Source of the DNA: Propionibacteriaceae bacterium
Lineage (GTDB): Bacteria; Actinomycetota; Actinomycetes; Propionibacteriales; Propionibacteriaceae
Direction of reading: 5' to 3'
NCBI GenBank assembly: GCA_031282235.1
Contig: JAITED010000092.1
Coordinates: 1 to 17,498, forward strand
DNA length: 17,498 nucleotides
Each line of letters begins with the position of its first letter. The stretch's first letter is position 1. Both the position numbers and the translations under genes were made by a program. Positions 7,854 to 13,625 of this stretch are shown here, piece after piece. The notes below the pieces were generated by a model. The model did not search any database. It was not told the origin of the DNA and worked only from the letters and a program-made list of their open reading frames with translations.

Positions 7854-7872
7854 TTTGTAGGATTCCTACAAA
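7854..7872 (-). promoter_or_regulatory. Perfect 19-bp palindrome upstream of fabD (candidate FasR operator)
   Basis: The sequence TTTGTAGGA-T-TCCTACAAA has two perfect 9-bp arms around a single central base. It is centred 76 bp before the fabD ATG, in the gap between the regulator gene and fabD. A one-base centre and lack of a T-tract argue against a terminator. In Streptomyces the PucR-type regulator FasR activates the fab operon by binding in front of fabD, so this is the natural candidate for its site. The match to a known FasR site was not checked. Confidence 0.55.
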
Positions 7873-7906
7873 GCCACGGGGCGTATGGACGTATCGGTCG
7901 CCACCA

Positions 7907-9067
7907 TTAGTCAATCTTATCTGCGAGCCGCCCCAGCGCGATGCTTACCTGCAACGCGAAAGCGGCGCGCGGGTCGGCGGGGTTGTAGCCGGTGATTTCG
8001 CTGATGCGCCTGACGCGGTAACGCACCGTATTTGGGTGTACGTACAGCGCGCGCGCTGTCGCCTCTATCGAAGCGCCCGAGGTCTGGAAAGCGATCAGTG
8101 TATCCAGCAGGTCGGCTCCCGCGGCGGCTAGTGGGCGATACGCCTGCGACACCAACTGCGCTGCTGCTGCTGCGTCTCCGGCCAAGGCGCGCTCCGGCAA
8201 CAGCGCCTGGCTGGAGACGATACGGGGACAACCCGGCCAAGCAGGTGCTGCTGCAGCGCCAGAGAGCGCAGCTACCGCAGAGTGCGAGGCGGCAGCCAAC
8301 CCGGGGCAGATTGACCCCACCACCACGCTGCCGGCACCGAATCGCGGTTCCAAGATGGCGGCGAGGGACAGCGGGTTGGTCGCTGGGGAAAGCTCCCGGG
8401 CAGATACGGCGGCCACTAGGCGGTGCCCGTGCAGCGCAGCCATCACGCTCAAGTTTTTACGCCGTGCCAACGAGCGCAGCGCCGCCACCGCGTAGTCCGT
8501 ACTTTTCGGTTCCGGCCCGACCATCACGAACGTGGGCGCAGAAACCGGCCACCCTAGGGTTGAAGCGCGCGAAAGCATGATACGGTCGGGGTCTGCGCGC
8601 ACTAATGCGTCGATGACTACGGCTTCGATGTGCTCATCCCAAGCTCCGCGCGATTCGGCTTCTTTGGCGTACACCTCAGCGGTGGCGAAAGCCACCTCTG
8701 CCGCGTACTGGGTGACGGCGGTGGATAGCAGGTCGCGGTCGGTCTCCGGCAGCAACACCGCGAGTTGCTCCCGTACCACATCGACCGTAGTCCGTACCAA
8801 ATCCACTGTCTGTTTCAGGTTGATACGCCGCGCCATCATCCGCGGGGCCACATCAAAAATCCGCGTGGGATGTATCGCGCTATCGGCAGCAAACCAGTTG
8901 ATAAACCCGTTGATGCCCGCCCCAGCGACCAACGCCACCCAAGACCGCTCGTCCGCGCTGAGCCCCAAAAACCAAGGGTATTGCTGTTCCAACGCCTTAG
9001 TGACCGCAGTAGTCATCTGCCCCGAAACCCCGCGCAGCGCAGCCCCCAACCGCTCCCGCTCCGCCAT
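7907..9067 (-). CDS. fasR: PucR-family transcriptional regulator of fatty-acid synthesis (FasR-like)
   Basis: This is a 386-residue DNA-binding regulator. The last 65 or so residues form a PucR C-terminal helix-turn-helix: LLDTLIAFQTSGASIEATA, then the recognition region LYVHPNTVRYRVRRISEITG. The N-terminal half carries the PWFLGLSADERSWVALVAGAGI segment that I recall from FasR-type proteins next to fabD in actinobacteria. FasR of Streptomyces activates fabD-fabH-acpP-fabF, and this gene lies directly upstream of fabD on the same strand. Start: the open frame reaches an ATG at 9142, but those 25 codons include rare ATA and AGA and have no ribosome-binding site, whereas the ATG at 9067 has GGAG eight bases upstream. 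I prefer 9067. It should not be confused with the TetR-type FasR of mycobacteria. Confidence 0.85.
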   Translation of the reverse strand: MAERERLGAALRGVSGQMTTAVTKALEQQYPWFLGLSADERSWVALVAGAGINGFINWFAADSAIHPTRIFDVAPRMMARRINLKQTVDLVRTTVDVVREQLAVLLPETDRDLLSTAVTQYAAEVAFATAEVYAKEAESRGAWDEHIEAVVIDALVRADPDRIMLSRASTLGWPVSAPTFVMVGPEPKSTDYAVAALRSLARRKNLSVMAALHGHRLVAAVSARELSPATNPLSLAAILEPRFGAGSVVVGSICPGLAAASHSAVAALSGAAAAPAWPGCPRIVSSQALLPERALAGDAAAAAQLVSQAYRPLAAAGADLLDTLIAFQTSGASIEATARALYVHPNTVRYRVRRISEITGYNPADPRAAFALQVSIALGRLADKID

Positions 9068-9202
9068 ATCAGCCGCTCCAACTATCCCCACAGCCGCCTC
9101 TCTTTCCCGTATCCCCCCGCCATTTTGTAACCGTTCCAGCATATGCTTACTACGATTCAGGCCATACTGGAGGAAGTTGAGTGAGGGAGACGCAACTTTA
9201 AT

Positions 9203-9223
9203 GTTGAGTGTGCTATACTCAAC
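9203..9223 (+). promoter_or_regulatory. HAIR-type (HspR) operator overlapping the hsp20 -10 box
   Basis: GTTGAGT-N7-ACTCAAC is a perfect inverted repeat, 7+7+7 bases. It matches the HAIR consensus CTTGAGT-N7-ACTCAAG except for the outermost pair, which is changed symmetrically. The -10 box TATACT (9214-9219) sits inside it, so a bound repressor would block RNA polymerase. A third TTGAGT half-site lies at 9177-9182, 27 bases upstream in the same orientation. HspR repressors use HAIR sites at dnaK and clpB in actinobacteria. HspR itself is not encoded in this window. Confidence 0.8.
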
Positions 9224-9277
9224 TTGTGATTCTCTCCGGCAGGAATTGGGAGAGGGTAGGGAAGAAAAGGAGACAAC

Positions 9278-9724
9278 ATGGCTGTTAGCTACAACCCTTG
9301 GCGGGAACTGAACGATTTGGCGGGGCAGATGTTCCGCGCCGTATCCAACGAAGATCGCTCTATGGCGATGGATCTATACCGCAGCGGTGACGTGTTTGTG
9401 GTGAAGATGGATTTGCCCGGCGTGAACCCCGGCAGTATCGACATTGATGTGGACGACCGCACCCTGACCGTGCGCGCTGAGCGTACCGCTGAAGCGCTGG
9501 ACACCACCGATGACAAGAACGTATGGCTGACCAGGGAGCGCAACTACGGCACGTATGCCCGCCAGATTTCTCTCGGCACCGGGCTGAATGTGGCCGGTAT
9601 CACCGCTGACTACGCCGATGGTGTGTTGACGCTCACTATCCCAATGGCTGAAGAAGCTAAACCCCGCAAAATTGAGGTCAACACCCAGAAACCCGCCGTC
9701 TCCGACGGCATCGTAACGGGCTAA
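9278..9724 (+). CDS. hsp20: Small heat-shock protein (Hsp20/alpha-crystallin family)
   Basis: This 148-residue ATP-independent chaperone binds unfolding proteins. The alpha-crystallin domain covers about residues 32-132: VFVVKMDLPGVNPGSIDIDVDDRTLTV, then the GVLTLTIP signature, then KPRKIEV. The N-terminal NPWRELNDLAGQMF segment is typical of bacterial Hsp20 proteins. The ATG has a strong AAGGAG site six bases upstream. Transcription probably starts near 9226 from TATACT, under a HAIR operator, giving a leader of about 50 bases. A strong hairpin follows, so it is likely monocistronic. Confidence 0.95.
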   Translation: MAVSYNPWRELNDLAGQMFRAVSNEDRSMAMDLYRSGDVFVVKMDLPGVNPGSIDIDVDDRTLTVRAERTAEALDTTDDKNVWLTRERNYGTYARQISLGTGLNVAGITADYADGVLTLTIPMAEEAKPRKIEVNTQKPAVSDGIVTG

Positions 9725-9750
9725 CCTCCCACAACTGCAACCTAACCAGT

Positions 9751-9789
9751 GGCACCCGTACCCCACGCCAACCGCGCGGTACGGGTGCC
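9751..9789 (+). terminator. Hairpin terminator after hsp20
   Basis: GGCACCCGTACC pairs perfectly with GGTACGGGTGCC across a 15-base loop, a 12-bp GC-rich stem 26 bases after the hsp20 stop. No T-tract follows, which is common for actinobacterial terminators. Confidence 0.65.
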
Positions 9790-9872
9790 GCTGCGTTAAA
9801 CCCCACGTATTTTTAACTCTGTCACCCCTGATGTGACCTAGGGGCACCCCACGTGCAAGAATAGGCGGGCAC

Positions 9873-9946
9873 GGGCGCATAGCTCAGTTGGTTAGAGCAC
9901 CTCCCTTACAAGGAGGGGGTCGTTGGTTCAAGTCCGACTGCGCCCA
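9873..9946 (+). tRNA. tRNA-Val (anticodon TAC)
   Basis: The acceptor stem GGGCGCA pairs with TGCGCCC. The D-arm GCTC/GAGC, the anticodon stem CCTCC/GGAGG around loop CTTACAA, and the T-arm GTTGG-TTCAAGT-CCGAC are all intact. The anticodon TAC (9907-9909) reads valine codons GTA and GTG. The discriminator base is A9946; CCA is not encoded. The 3' half, together with 37 bp of downstream flank, is repeated in decayed form 833 bp away (10743-10816), so the gene borders an accessory insert. Confidence 0.96.
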
Positions 9947-9983
9947 CCGTATTCAAATGGCATATTGCCTAGTGAGCGCCGAA
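9910..9983 (+). repeat. Left copy of 74-bp direct repeat (tRNA-Val 3' half plus flank)
   Basis: This segment matches 10743-10816 at 66 of 74 positions, including an identical 29-base run at 9927-9955. It covers the tRNA from the anticodon loop to the 3' end and 37 bases beyond. The two copies bracket the hicA/hicB-like pair, in the position expected of an att site. Confidence 0.85.
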
Positions 9984-9988
9984 ACGAT

Positions 9989-10030
9989 ATAGTCGTTGTT
10001 GTCCCGTAGTGGTCGGTAATAGTCGTTGTT
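9989..10030 (+). promoter_or_regulatory. Two direct repeats upstream of hicA (candidate operator)
   Basis: ATAGTCGTTGTT occurs at 9989-10000 and again, identical, at 10019-10030. The 30-bp spacing is close to three helical turns. It lies upstream of the hicA promoter, and HicB-type antitoxins usually repress their own operon, so it is a candidate HicB site. No binding data are implied. Confidence 0.45.
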
Positions 10031-10104
10031 TTAGGGTTATTTTTGGGTACCCTCCGATAGACATTTTTTTCCTTCCATTGTTTTATACGTCTGTATAGGT
10101 GGGC

Positions 10105-10110
10105 TATACT
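10105..10110 (+). promoter_or_regulatory. -10 box of hicA; transcript probably leaderless
   Basis: TATACT ends seven bases before the A of the hicA ATG (10117), so the transcript would begin at or next to the start codon. No clear -35 box and no ribosome-binding site are seen. Confidence 0.45.
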
Positions 10111-10116
10111 TTTTAT

Positions 10117-10320
10117 ATGGTCAAGCCGATGAAGTACCGAGAGCTAGCAAGATTGCTCAAGGATGCGAACTTCGCGCCGCGCCCCGGAAAAGGCGACCAT
10201 GAGGTATGGCGACACCCGAGTGGCATTTCTGCTACGGTCGTGCGCGACGCCGAGTGCTCACCGGCGGTCACTAGGAATGCGCTCAAGGCGATTGAACAAA
10301 CTAAGGAGGCAGAGAGATGA
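10117..10320 (+). CDS. hicA: HicA-like mRNA interferase toxin
   Basis: This 67-residue basic protein resembles HicA toxins, small RNA-binding proteins that cleave mRNA. It has MKYRELARLLKDANF, then GKGDHEVWRHPSG, in which H28 stands where the HicA catalytic histidine is expected. The usual G-S-H is here G-D-H. The frame can be extended to GTG 10099, but ATG 10117 sits seven bases after a TATACT box and fits leaderless initiation. The internal ATG at 10129 is where many HicA proteins begin. It overlaps the antitoxin gene by 4 bp (ATGA). The pair lies between the two copies of the tRNA-Val repeat. Confidence 0.75.
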   Translation: MVKPMKYRELARLLKDANFAPRPGKGDHEVWRHPSGISATVVRDAECSPAVTRNALKAIEQTKEAER

Positions 10321-10688
10321 ACACCGTTAAAGTAACTGCGACCCGTTGGCGGGGCGGCTGGGAGCTCGTGTTGCCCGATGGAGGAGCGACGCAGTGTCGT
10401 ACTCTCGCTGGCGCTATAGAGCAAGTGCGCGATTATCTGGACACCGTGCAGCCTGATATTGACCACGGCGCATGGGAGATTGACGTAATGCCTAATCTGG
10501 GCACCACGCTTAACGATGTACGCGCGGCGCGTGACGCGAGCGAAACCGCACAAATAGCCACTATCACCGCTGCTAAACAACTACGCCGCGCCGTGAAAGG
10601 TTTACGCGCGCAAGGACTCTCTCTCGCAGACACCGCTACTGTGCTTGGTGTGTCCAAGACCCGCGCTCAACAACTCGTTGCTGCGTGA
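10317..10688 (+). CDS. hicB: HicB-like antitoxin with C-terminal helix-turn-helix
   Basis: This is a 123-residue protein. Residues 1-45 resemble the HicB partial RNase-H fold (KVTATRWRGGWELVLPDGG). Residues 65-98 look helical. Residues 99-121 (QGLSLADTATVLGVSKTRAQQL) form a helix-turn-helix for DNA binding. Its order after the toxin, the ATGA overlap and a strong AAGGAGG site seven bases before ATG favour more antitoxin than toxin. It is expected to neutralise HicA and repress the operon. The HicB domain is divergent, so the assignment rests on domain order and context. Confidence 0.7.
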   Translation: MNTVKVTATRWRGGWELVLPDGGATQCRTLAGAIEQVRDYLDTVQPDIDHGAWEIDVMPNLGTTLNDVRAARDASETAQIATITAAKQLRRAVKGLRAQGLSLADTATVLGVSKTRAQQLVAA

Positions 10689-10742
10689 TTATGTGCTTGT
10701 CGCGGTTTCGCGCTGCAAAGTATGAACCTCGTAGCCGCCACA

Positions 10743-10816
10743 AAGAAGGGGGGCGTTGATTCAAGTCCGACTGCGCCCACCGTATTCAGATGGCATCTTT
10801 CCTAGTGAATGCCGAA
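10743..10816 (+). repeat. Right copy of 74-bp repeat: decayed tRNA-Val 3' fragment
   Basis: This copy keeps the T-arm and 3' acceptor strand but has no 5' half, and its T-stem has a G-to-A change that breaks one pair. It cannot be a working tRNA. It differs from the left copy at 8 of 74 positions. The changes at 10809-10810 (GC to AT) create the first ATG of the next gene. Confidence 0.85.
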
Positions 10817-11828
10817 TATGCCGGAGACACAGATCAAAAATAAGGTTCGGCGCGATTTATACGCACGCAGTCGGGGGTATATTTCCCTCATGGGTGTTTT
10901 TCTTGCATTGCTTGCGCTCTGTGGGGTGACTGTTGGTATCTGGTGGTATCTGCGCCACAAAAAGAAACTGGCTGGGCGAGTTGGTGTACAGGTTGTCTAC
11001 ATGGATCTCGGCATGCCGGATGAGTACGCGAAATTTACCAAAGACTACACCTTTTTATGGACACTTCGGGCAAAACCAAAAGAAGGCATGCGCGTGGTAG
11101 TGCCGGGCAATGTGGAGGATTCTTGGGGTATGGTGGTGGCACTCTCCACCCCTGAACAACTAGAGAAGTGGTCTAAAGAGCAACTGGCTAGCGTTATCCG
11201 AGTAGCCACCCCGAAAGAGCTTAAAGCCGCTCAAAGAACCGCGCCGCGCTCGAGGCAGAGAGTGCGGGAGAGCGATGGGCTCGTTGGGGTACAGGTTGTC
11301 TACATGGACCTCGGCATGCCGGATGAGTACGCAGAATCTCGCAAAGCCTACACTTTCCTATGGACACTTCCGGCACCCCCAGAAGAAAACATGCGCGTAG
11401 TAGTACCGGGTGATGAAGGCGAATCTTGGGGTATGGTGGTGGCACTCTCCACTCCTGAACAACTAGAGAAGTGGTCTAAAGAGCAACTGGCTAGCGTTAT
11501 CCGGGTAGCCACCCCACAAGAACTTGAAGCCGCCGCAGTTAAAAGGCGGAAAATTGAAGCGGAGAAAAACAGTTGGCTTGACGAAGCGCGGCGTGCAGCT
11601 GGTCTCCCTGTGAAAGGTAGACGCAGGAAAATACCAGAGGGTTATCCGGCGATTGCACCAGTTTCCGGCACAGCAACAAGCCTTGCGAAAGCTCAAACTT
11701 TCGGCAGTATGTGGTGGCGGGCGTATAAAGCGGCACGCAACGACGAGGAAGAAACGCGCTTTAATCAGATAGCCCAGTTCTGGTACGCCCAACGCGATGC
11801 CCTTGCGGAAGAGGTGAGAATTTCATGA
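10809..11828 (+). CDS. Membrane protein with two near-identical 84-residue repeats, unknown function
   Basis: I do not recognise this 339-residue protein. A basic N-terminus is followed by one membrane helix (about 24-47) and RHKKK. Residues 58-141 and 159-242 are repeats with 70 of 84 identical positions. Each contains VVYMDLGMPDEYA, YTFLWTL, MRVVVPG and SWGMVVALSTPEQLEKWSKEQL. The pattern Y-x-F...GM-x-VVVPG...G-x-VV recalls small beta-barrel domains such as the PriA N-terminal domain, but this is only a resemblance. The C-terminal 95 residues are basic then helical. The start is uncertain: ATG 10809 lies in the decayed tRNA repeat; ATG 10818 is an alternative. Neither has a clear ribosome-binding site. 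It overlaps the phosphotransferase gene by 4 bp (ATGA), so the two are probably expressed together. Confidence 0.8.
   Translation: MPNMPETQIKNKVRRDLYARSRGYISLMGVFLALLALCGVTVGIWWYLRHKKKLAGRVGVQVVYMDLGMPDEYAKFTKDYTFLWTLRAKPKEGMRVVVPGNVEDSWGMVVALSTPEQLEKWSKEQLASVIRVATPKELKAAQRTAPRSRQRVRESDGLVGVQVVYMDLGMPDEYAESRKAYTFLWTLPAPPEENMRVVVPGDEGESWGMVVALSTPEQLEKWSKEQLASVIRVATPQELEAAAVKRRKIEAEKNSWLDEARRAAGLPVKGRRRKIPEGYPAIAPVSGTATSLAKAQTFGSMWWRAYKAARNDEEETRFNQIAQFWYAQRDALAEEVRIS
10973..11229 (+). repeat. Internal 257-bp direct repeat, copy 1
   Basis: This stretch is repeated in frame at 11276-11532, an offset of 303 bp (101 codons). Most differences fall in three short patches; long stretches between them are identical or nearly so at the base level, which points to recent duplication or gene conversion. 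Confidence 0.85.
11276..11532 (+). repeat. Internal 257-bp direct repeat, copy 2
   Basis: Second copy of 10973-11229. Where copy 1 encodes basic residues (AKFTKD and RAKPKEG), copy 2 encodes neutral or acidic ones (AESRKA and PAPPEEN). Confidence 0.85.
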
Positions 11829-12625
11829 AGCTAACGCCTGTTCAAATCAACATAGCTGAATACCCTGCTGCGTTGCATCCTTATTTTGATGGCGCGAAGC
11901 TCTACGACAGCAGTTGCTCGCCCAATGCGCGGGTGTACTTCATTGACAAGGACACGGGGTATTTTCTGAAAATTGGACGCGTGGCGGACTTAGGCCACGA
12001 ATATGAAATGACGCGCTATTTCCATACCAAAGGACTGGCGGCAGCAGTCGTTGAATACTGCTTTGATGCCGGGCAGGATTATCTCCTGACCGAAAAACTA
12101 AAGGGCGACGATTGCACTACGGTAAAATATCTTGAACAGCCTAAACGCCTTGCGGAGTTGCTTGGCGAACAGCTCTCCCTTTTACATAGTTTGGATTATC
12201 GGGATTGCATGTCAGGTTGTGCTGTAACAAACCACACAGAGCAGTATCTGCTCAAAGCAAAGCGAAATAAGCTCACCGGGAACTTTGACAAGAGCAACTT
12301 CCCAAACAGTTTCGGCTACGCAAGCGAAGACGAAGCGTGGGCAGTCGTGGAGAAATACGGGCGTCTGCTAAAAACCGACACACTTCTGCATGGCGATTAT
12401 TGTCTGCCAAACGTCATACTTGACGATTGGAGTTTCAGCGGGTTTGTTGACCTTGACAGCGGCGGCGTTGGCGACAAGCACGTTGACCTCTTTTGGGGCG
12501 CGTGGACACTGTGGTTTAATCTCAAAACAAACAAATACCGTAACCGTTTCCTTGATGCTTACGGGCGGGACAAGATAGATGAGGATTTACTGCGGGTTAT
12601 CGCGGCGGCGGAGGTTTTCAGATGA
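11825..12625 (+). CDS. APH(3')-like aminoglycoside phosphotransferase
   Basis: This 266-residue kinase-fold enzyme would transfer phosphate from ATP to an aminoglycoside hydroxyl. The active site is complete: HGDYCLPN (H189 to N196, catalytic D191), then FVDLDSGG with D209 for Mg2+. K49 in YFLKIG and E60 fit the nucleotide-binding pair. Length matches APH(3')-IIIa (264) and the spacing of D191, N196 and D209 mirrors its D190, N195 and D208. The usual D-x-G after the HGD loop is here D-L-D. Base composition is visibly more AT-rich than the neighbours, with many AAA, TTT and GAA codons, suggesting transfer from a lower-GC donor such as a Firmicute. It overlaps the upstream repeat-protein gene by 4 bp. 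The true substrate could be another small molecule. Confidence 0.88.
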   Translation: MKLTPVQINIAEYPAALHPYFDGAKLYDSSCSPNARVYFIDKDTGYFLKIGRVADLGHEYEMTRYFHTKGLAAAVVEYCFDAGQDYLLTEKLKGDDCTTVKYLEQPKRLAELLGEQLSLLHSLDYRDCMSGCAVTNHTEQYLLKAKRNKLTGNFDKSNFPNSFGYASEDEAWAVVEKYGRLLKTDTLLHGDYCLPNVILDDWSFSGFVDLDSGGVGDKHVDLFWGAWTLWFNLKTNKYRNRFLDAYGRDKIDEDLLRVIAAAEVFR

Positions 12626-12667
12626 TGGGCAATCACGCCGTGTATTCAGTGAAGCTGGGGAGTGAAG

Positions 12668-13339
12668 ATGGAGATTAGCGGAGATTTTGTTGGGGATGTC
12701 CGCGCTGGGTTGGCGGCTTTAGGGGATCCGCAGCGGGCGGCGGGACAGCAGGCGTATATGAAGTCGCAGCTGCCGTTTTATGGGGTGGTGACACCGCAAG
12801 TTCGCGCGCTCGTTAAAGGGTTGGCCAAAGCGTACATCTTGGATTTGGATGCGATTGCGCGCTACTCGCGTGCACTATGGGATGAGGCTAACTACCGCGA
12901 GGAACGCTACGCCGCCATCGGGCTCACCGGGCTTAAACCGGCGCTGGGGCAGTTAGAGTTGGTGCCGCTGTACGAGCATCAAGTGCGCACTGGGGCGTGG
13001 TGGGATTTCGTAGACGACATCGCACACCGTATCTGCGTATTGCACGATACGCACCCCGGCGAGACAGCCCAGATTGTGCGCCAATGGAGCGGAGCCGATA
13101 CGTTCTGGCTACGCCGTTTAGCTATCATCAGCCAATTGACGCGCAAAACCCGCACCGATGTAGCTTTGCTAACCGAACTCATTGAGCCCAACTTGAGCGA
13201 TAAAGAGTTCTTCATCCGTAAAGCTATCGGTTGGGCATTACGCGATTACGCCTACACTGACCCGGATTGGGTACGCCACTTCGTCCAAACTCACGCACTA
13301 AGCCCCCTAAGCCTCCGCGAAGCCACCAAACACCTTTGA
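12668..13339 (+). CDS. alkD: AlkD-like DNA alkylation repair glycosylase
   Basis: This 223-residue all-helical protein of the DNA_alkylation (AlkD/AlkC, HEAT-like) family removes alkylated bases. Visible marks are LPFYGVVTPQVR near residue 35, TGAWWDFVDDIAHR with W112 and D116 matching the catalytic Trp/Asp pair of Bacillus cereus AlkD, WLRRLAII with arginines 149/150, and FFIRKAIGWALRDYAYTDP. ATG 12668 is preceded by GGGGAG at five bases; the in-frame GTG at 12662 overlaps that site. It lies 42 bp after the phosphotransferase gene on the same strand and may be co-transcribed, but its GC-rich codons match the chromosome and not its upstream neighbour. Confidence 0.9.
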   Translation: MEISGDFVGDVRAGLAALGDPQRAAGQQAYMKSQLPFYGVVTPQVRALVKGLAKAYILDLDAIARYSRALWDEANYREERYAAIGLTGLKPALGQLELVPLYEHQVRTGAWWDFVDDIAHRICVLHDTHPGETAQIVRQWSGADTFWLRRLAIISQLTRKTRTDVALLTELIEPNLSDKEFFIRKAIGWALRDYAYTDPDWVRHFVQTHALSPLSLREATKHL

Positions 13340-13353
13340 GTTGAACATCCATT

Positions 13354-13368
13354 TTGTGTGTGACACAA
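13354..13368 (+). promoter_or_regulatory. Palindromic candidate operator of the second toxin-antitoxin pair
   Basis: TTGTGT-GTG-ACACAA is a perfect 6-bp inverted repeat, eight bases before the GTG at 13377. A possible -35 TTGAAC (13341-13346) and -10 CACAAT (13364-13369), 17 bases apart, flank or overlap it, and would place the transcript start at the GTG. A ribbon-helix-helix antitoxin bound here would shut off its own operon. Inference only. Confidence 0.45.
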
Positions 13369-13376
13369 TTGGATAT

Positions 13377-13625
13377 GTGCCGCTCAAATTCTCCGCTAAG
13401 GCAGCGAAGCATCGTGTGCCTAGACGCTCAATCTGGCAGGTGGTGATGACCGCCCGAGGGAGCGTCGTCACTACCAGCTGGGGCGAGACCGGGCTGCTTT
13501 ACGTCGGAGTGGATGAACACGGGGTCGAGTTTGAAGTTATCACCGTGCAGCGTGGTAGGGACGAACTGGTGGTACACGCCATGGCCACGGCCGAGCGGCA
13601 CAGGAGAGATGAAAAGGTGAAATGA
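13377..13625 (+). CDS. Small toxin-like protein of an RHH-partnered TA pair
   Basis: This 82-residue basic protein begins LKFSAKAAKHRVPRRSIW and ends VHAMATAERHR. The pattern F-S-x-K-A-x-K-H...LYVG-D-x-H-G-x-x-x-EVI...VVHAM is one I recall from small actinobacterial proteins encoded before a ribbon-helix-helix antitoxin, broadly BrnT-like. No catalytic residues can be assigned. The frame reaches a TTG at 13341, two bases after the alkD stop, but homologues begin near the LKFS segment and GTG 13377 fits a leaderless start. It overlaps the antitoxin gene by 4 bp (ATGA). Confidence 0.65.
   Translation: MPLKFSAKAAKHRVPRRSIWQVVMTARGSVVTTSWGETGLLYVGVDEHGVEFEVITVQRGRDELVVHAMATAERHRRDEKVK

Noticed and set aside
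9068..9142. N-terminal 25-residue extension of the PucR-type regulator (ATG 9142)
   Set aside because: It has rare codons and no ribosome-binding site, while ATG 9067 has GGAG upstream and matches where the homology begins. It remains possible if the transcript is leaderless.
9203..9223. CIRCE element (HrcA operator) in front of hsp20
   Set aside because: CIRCE is TTAGCACTC-N9-GAGTGCTAA. The arms here are GTTGAGT/ACTCAAC with a 7-base spacer, which is the HAIR pattern.
8532..9311. Plus-strand open frame opposite the regulator gene, running into hsp20
   Set aside because: It overlaps the hsp20 promoter, operator and start, and is antisense to a clear PucR-family gene.
10743..10783. Second tRNA-Val gene
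   Set aside because: Only the T-arm and 3' acceptor strand are present, the T-stem has a mismatch, and there is no anticodon arm or 5' half.
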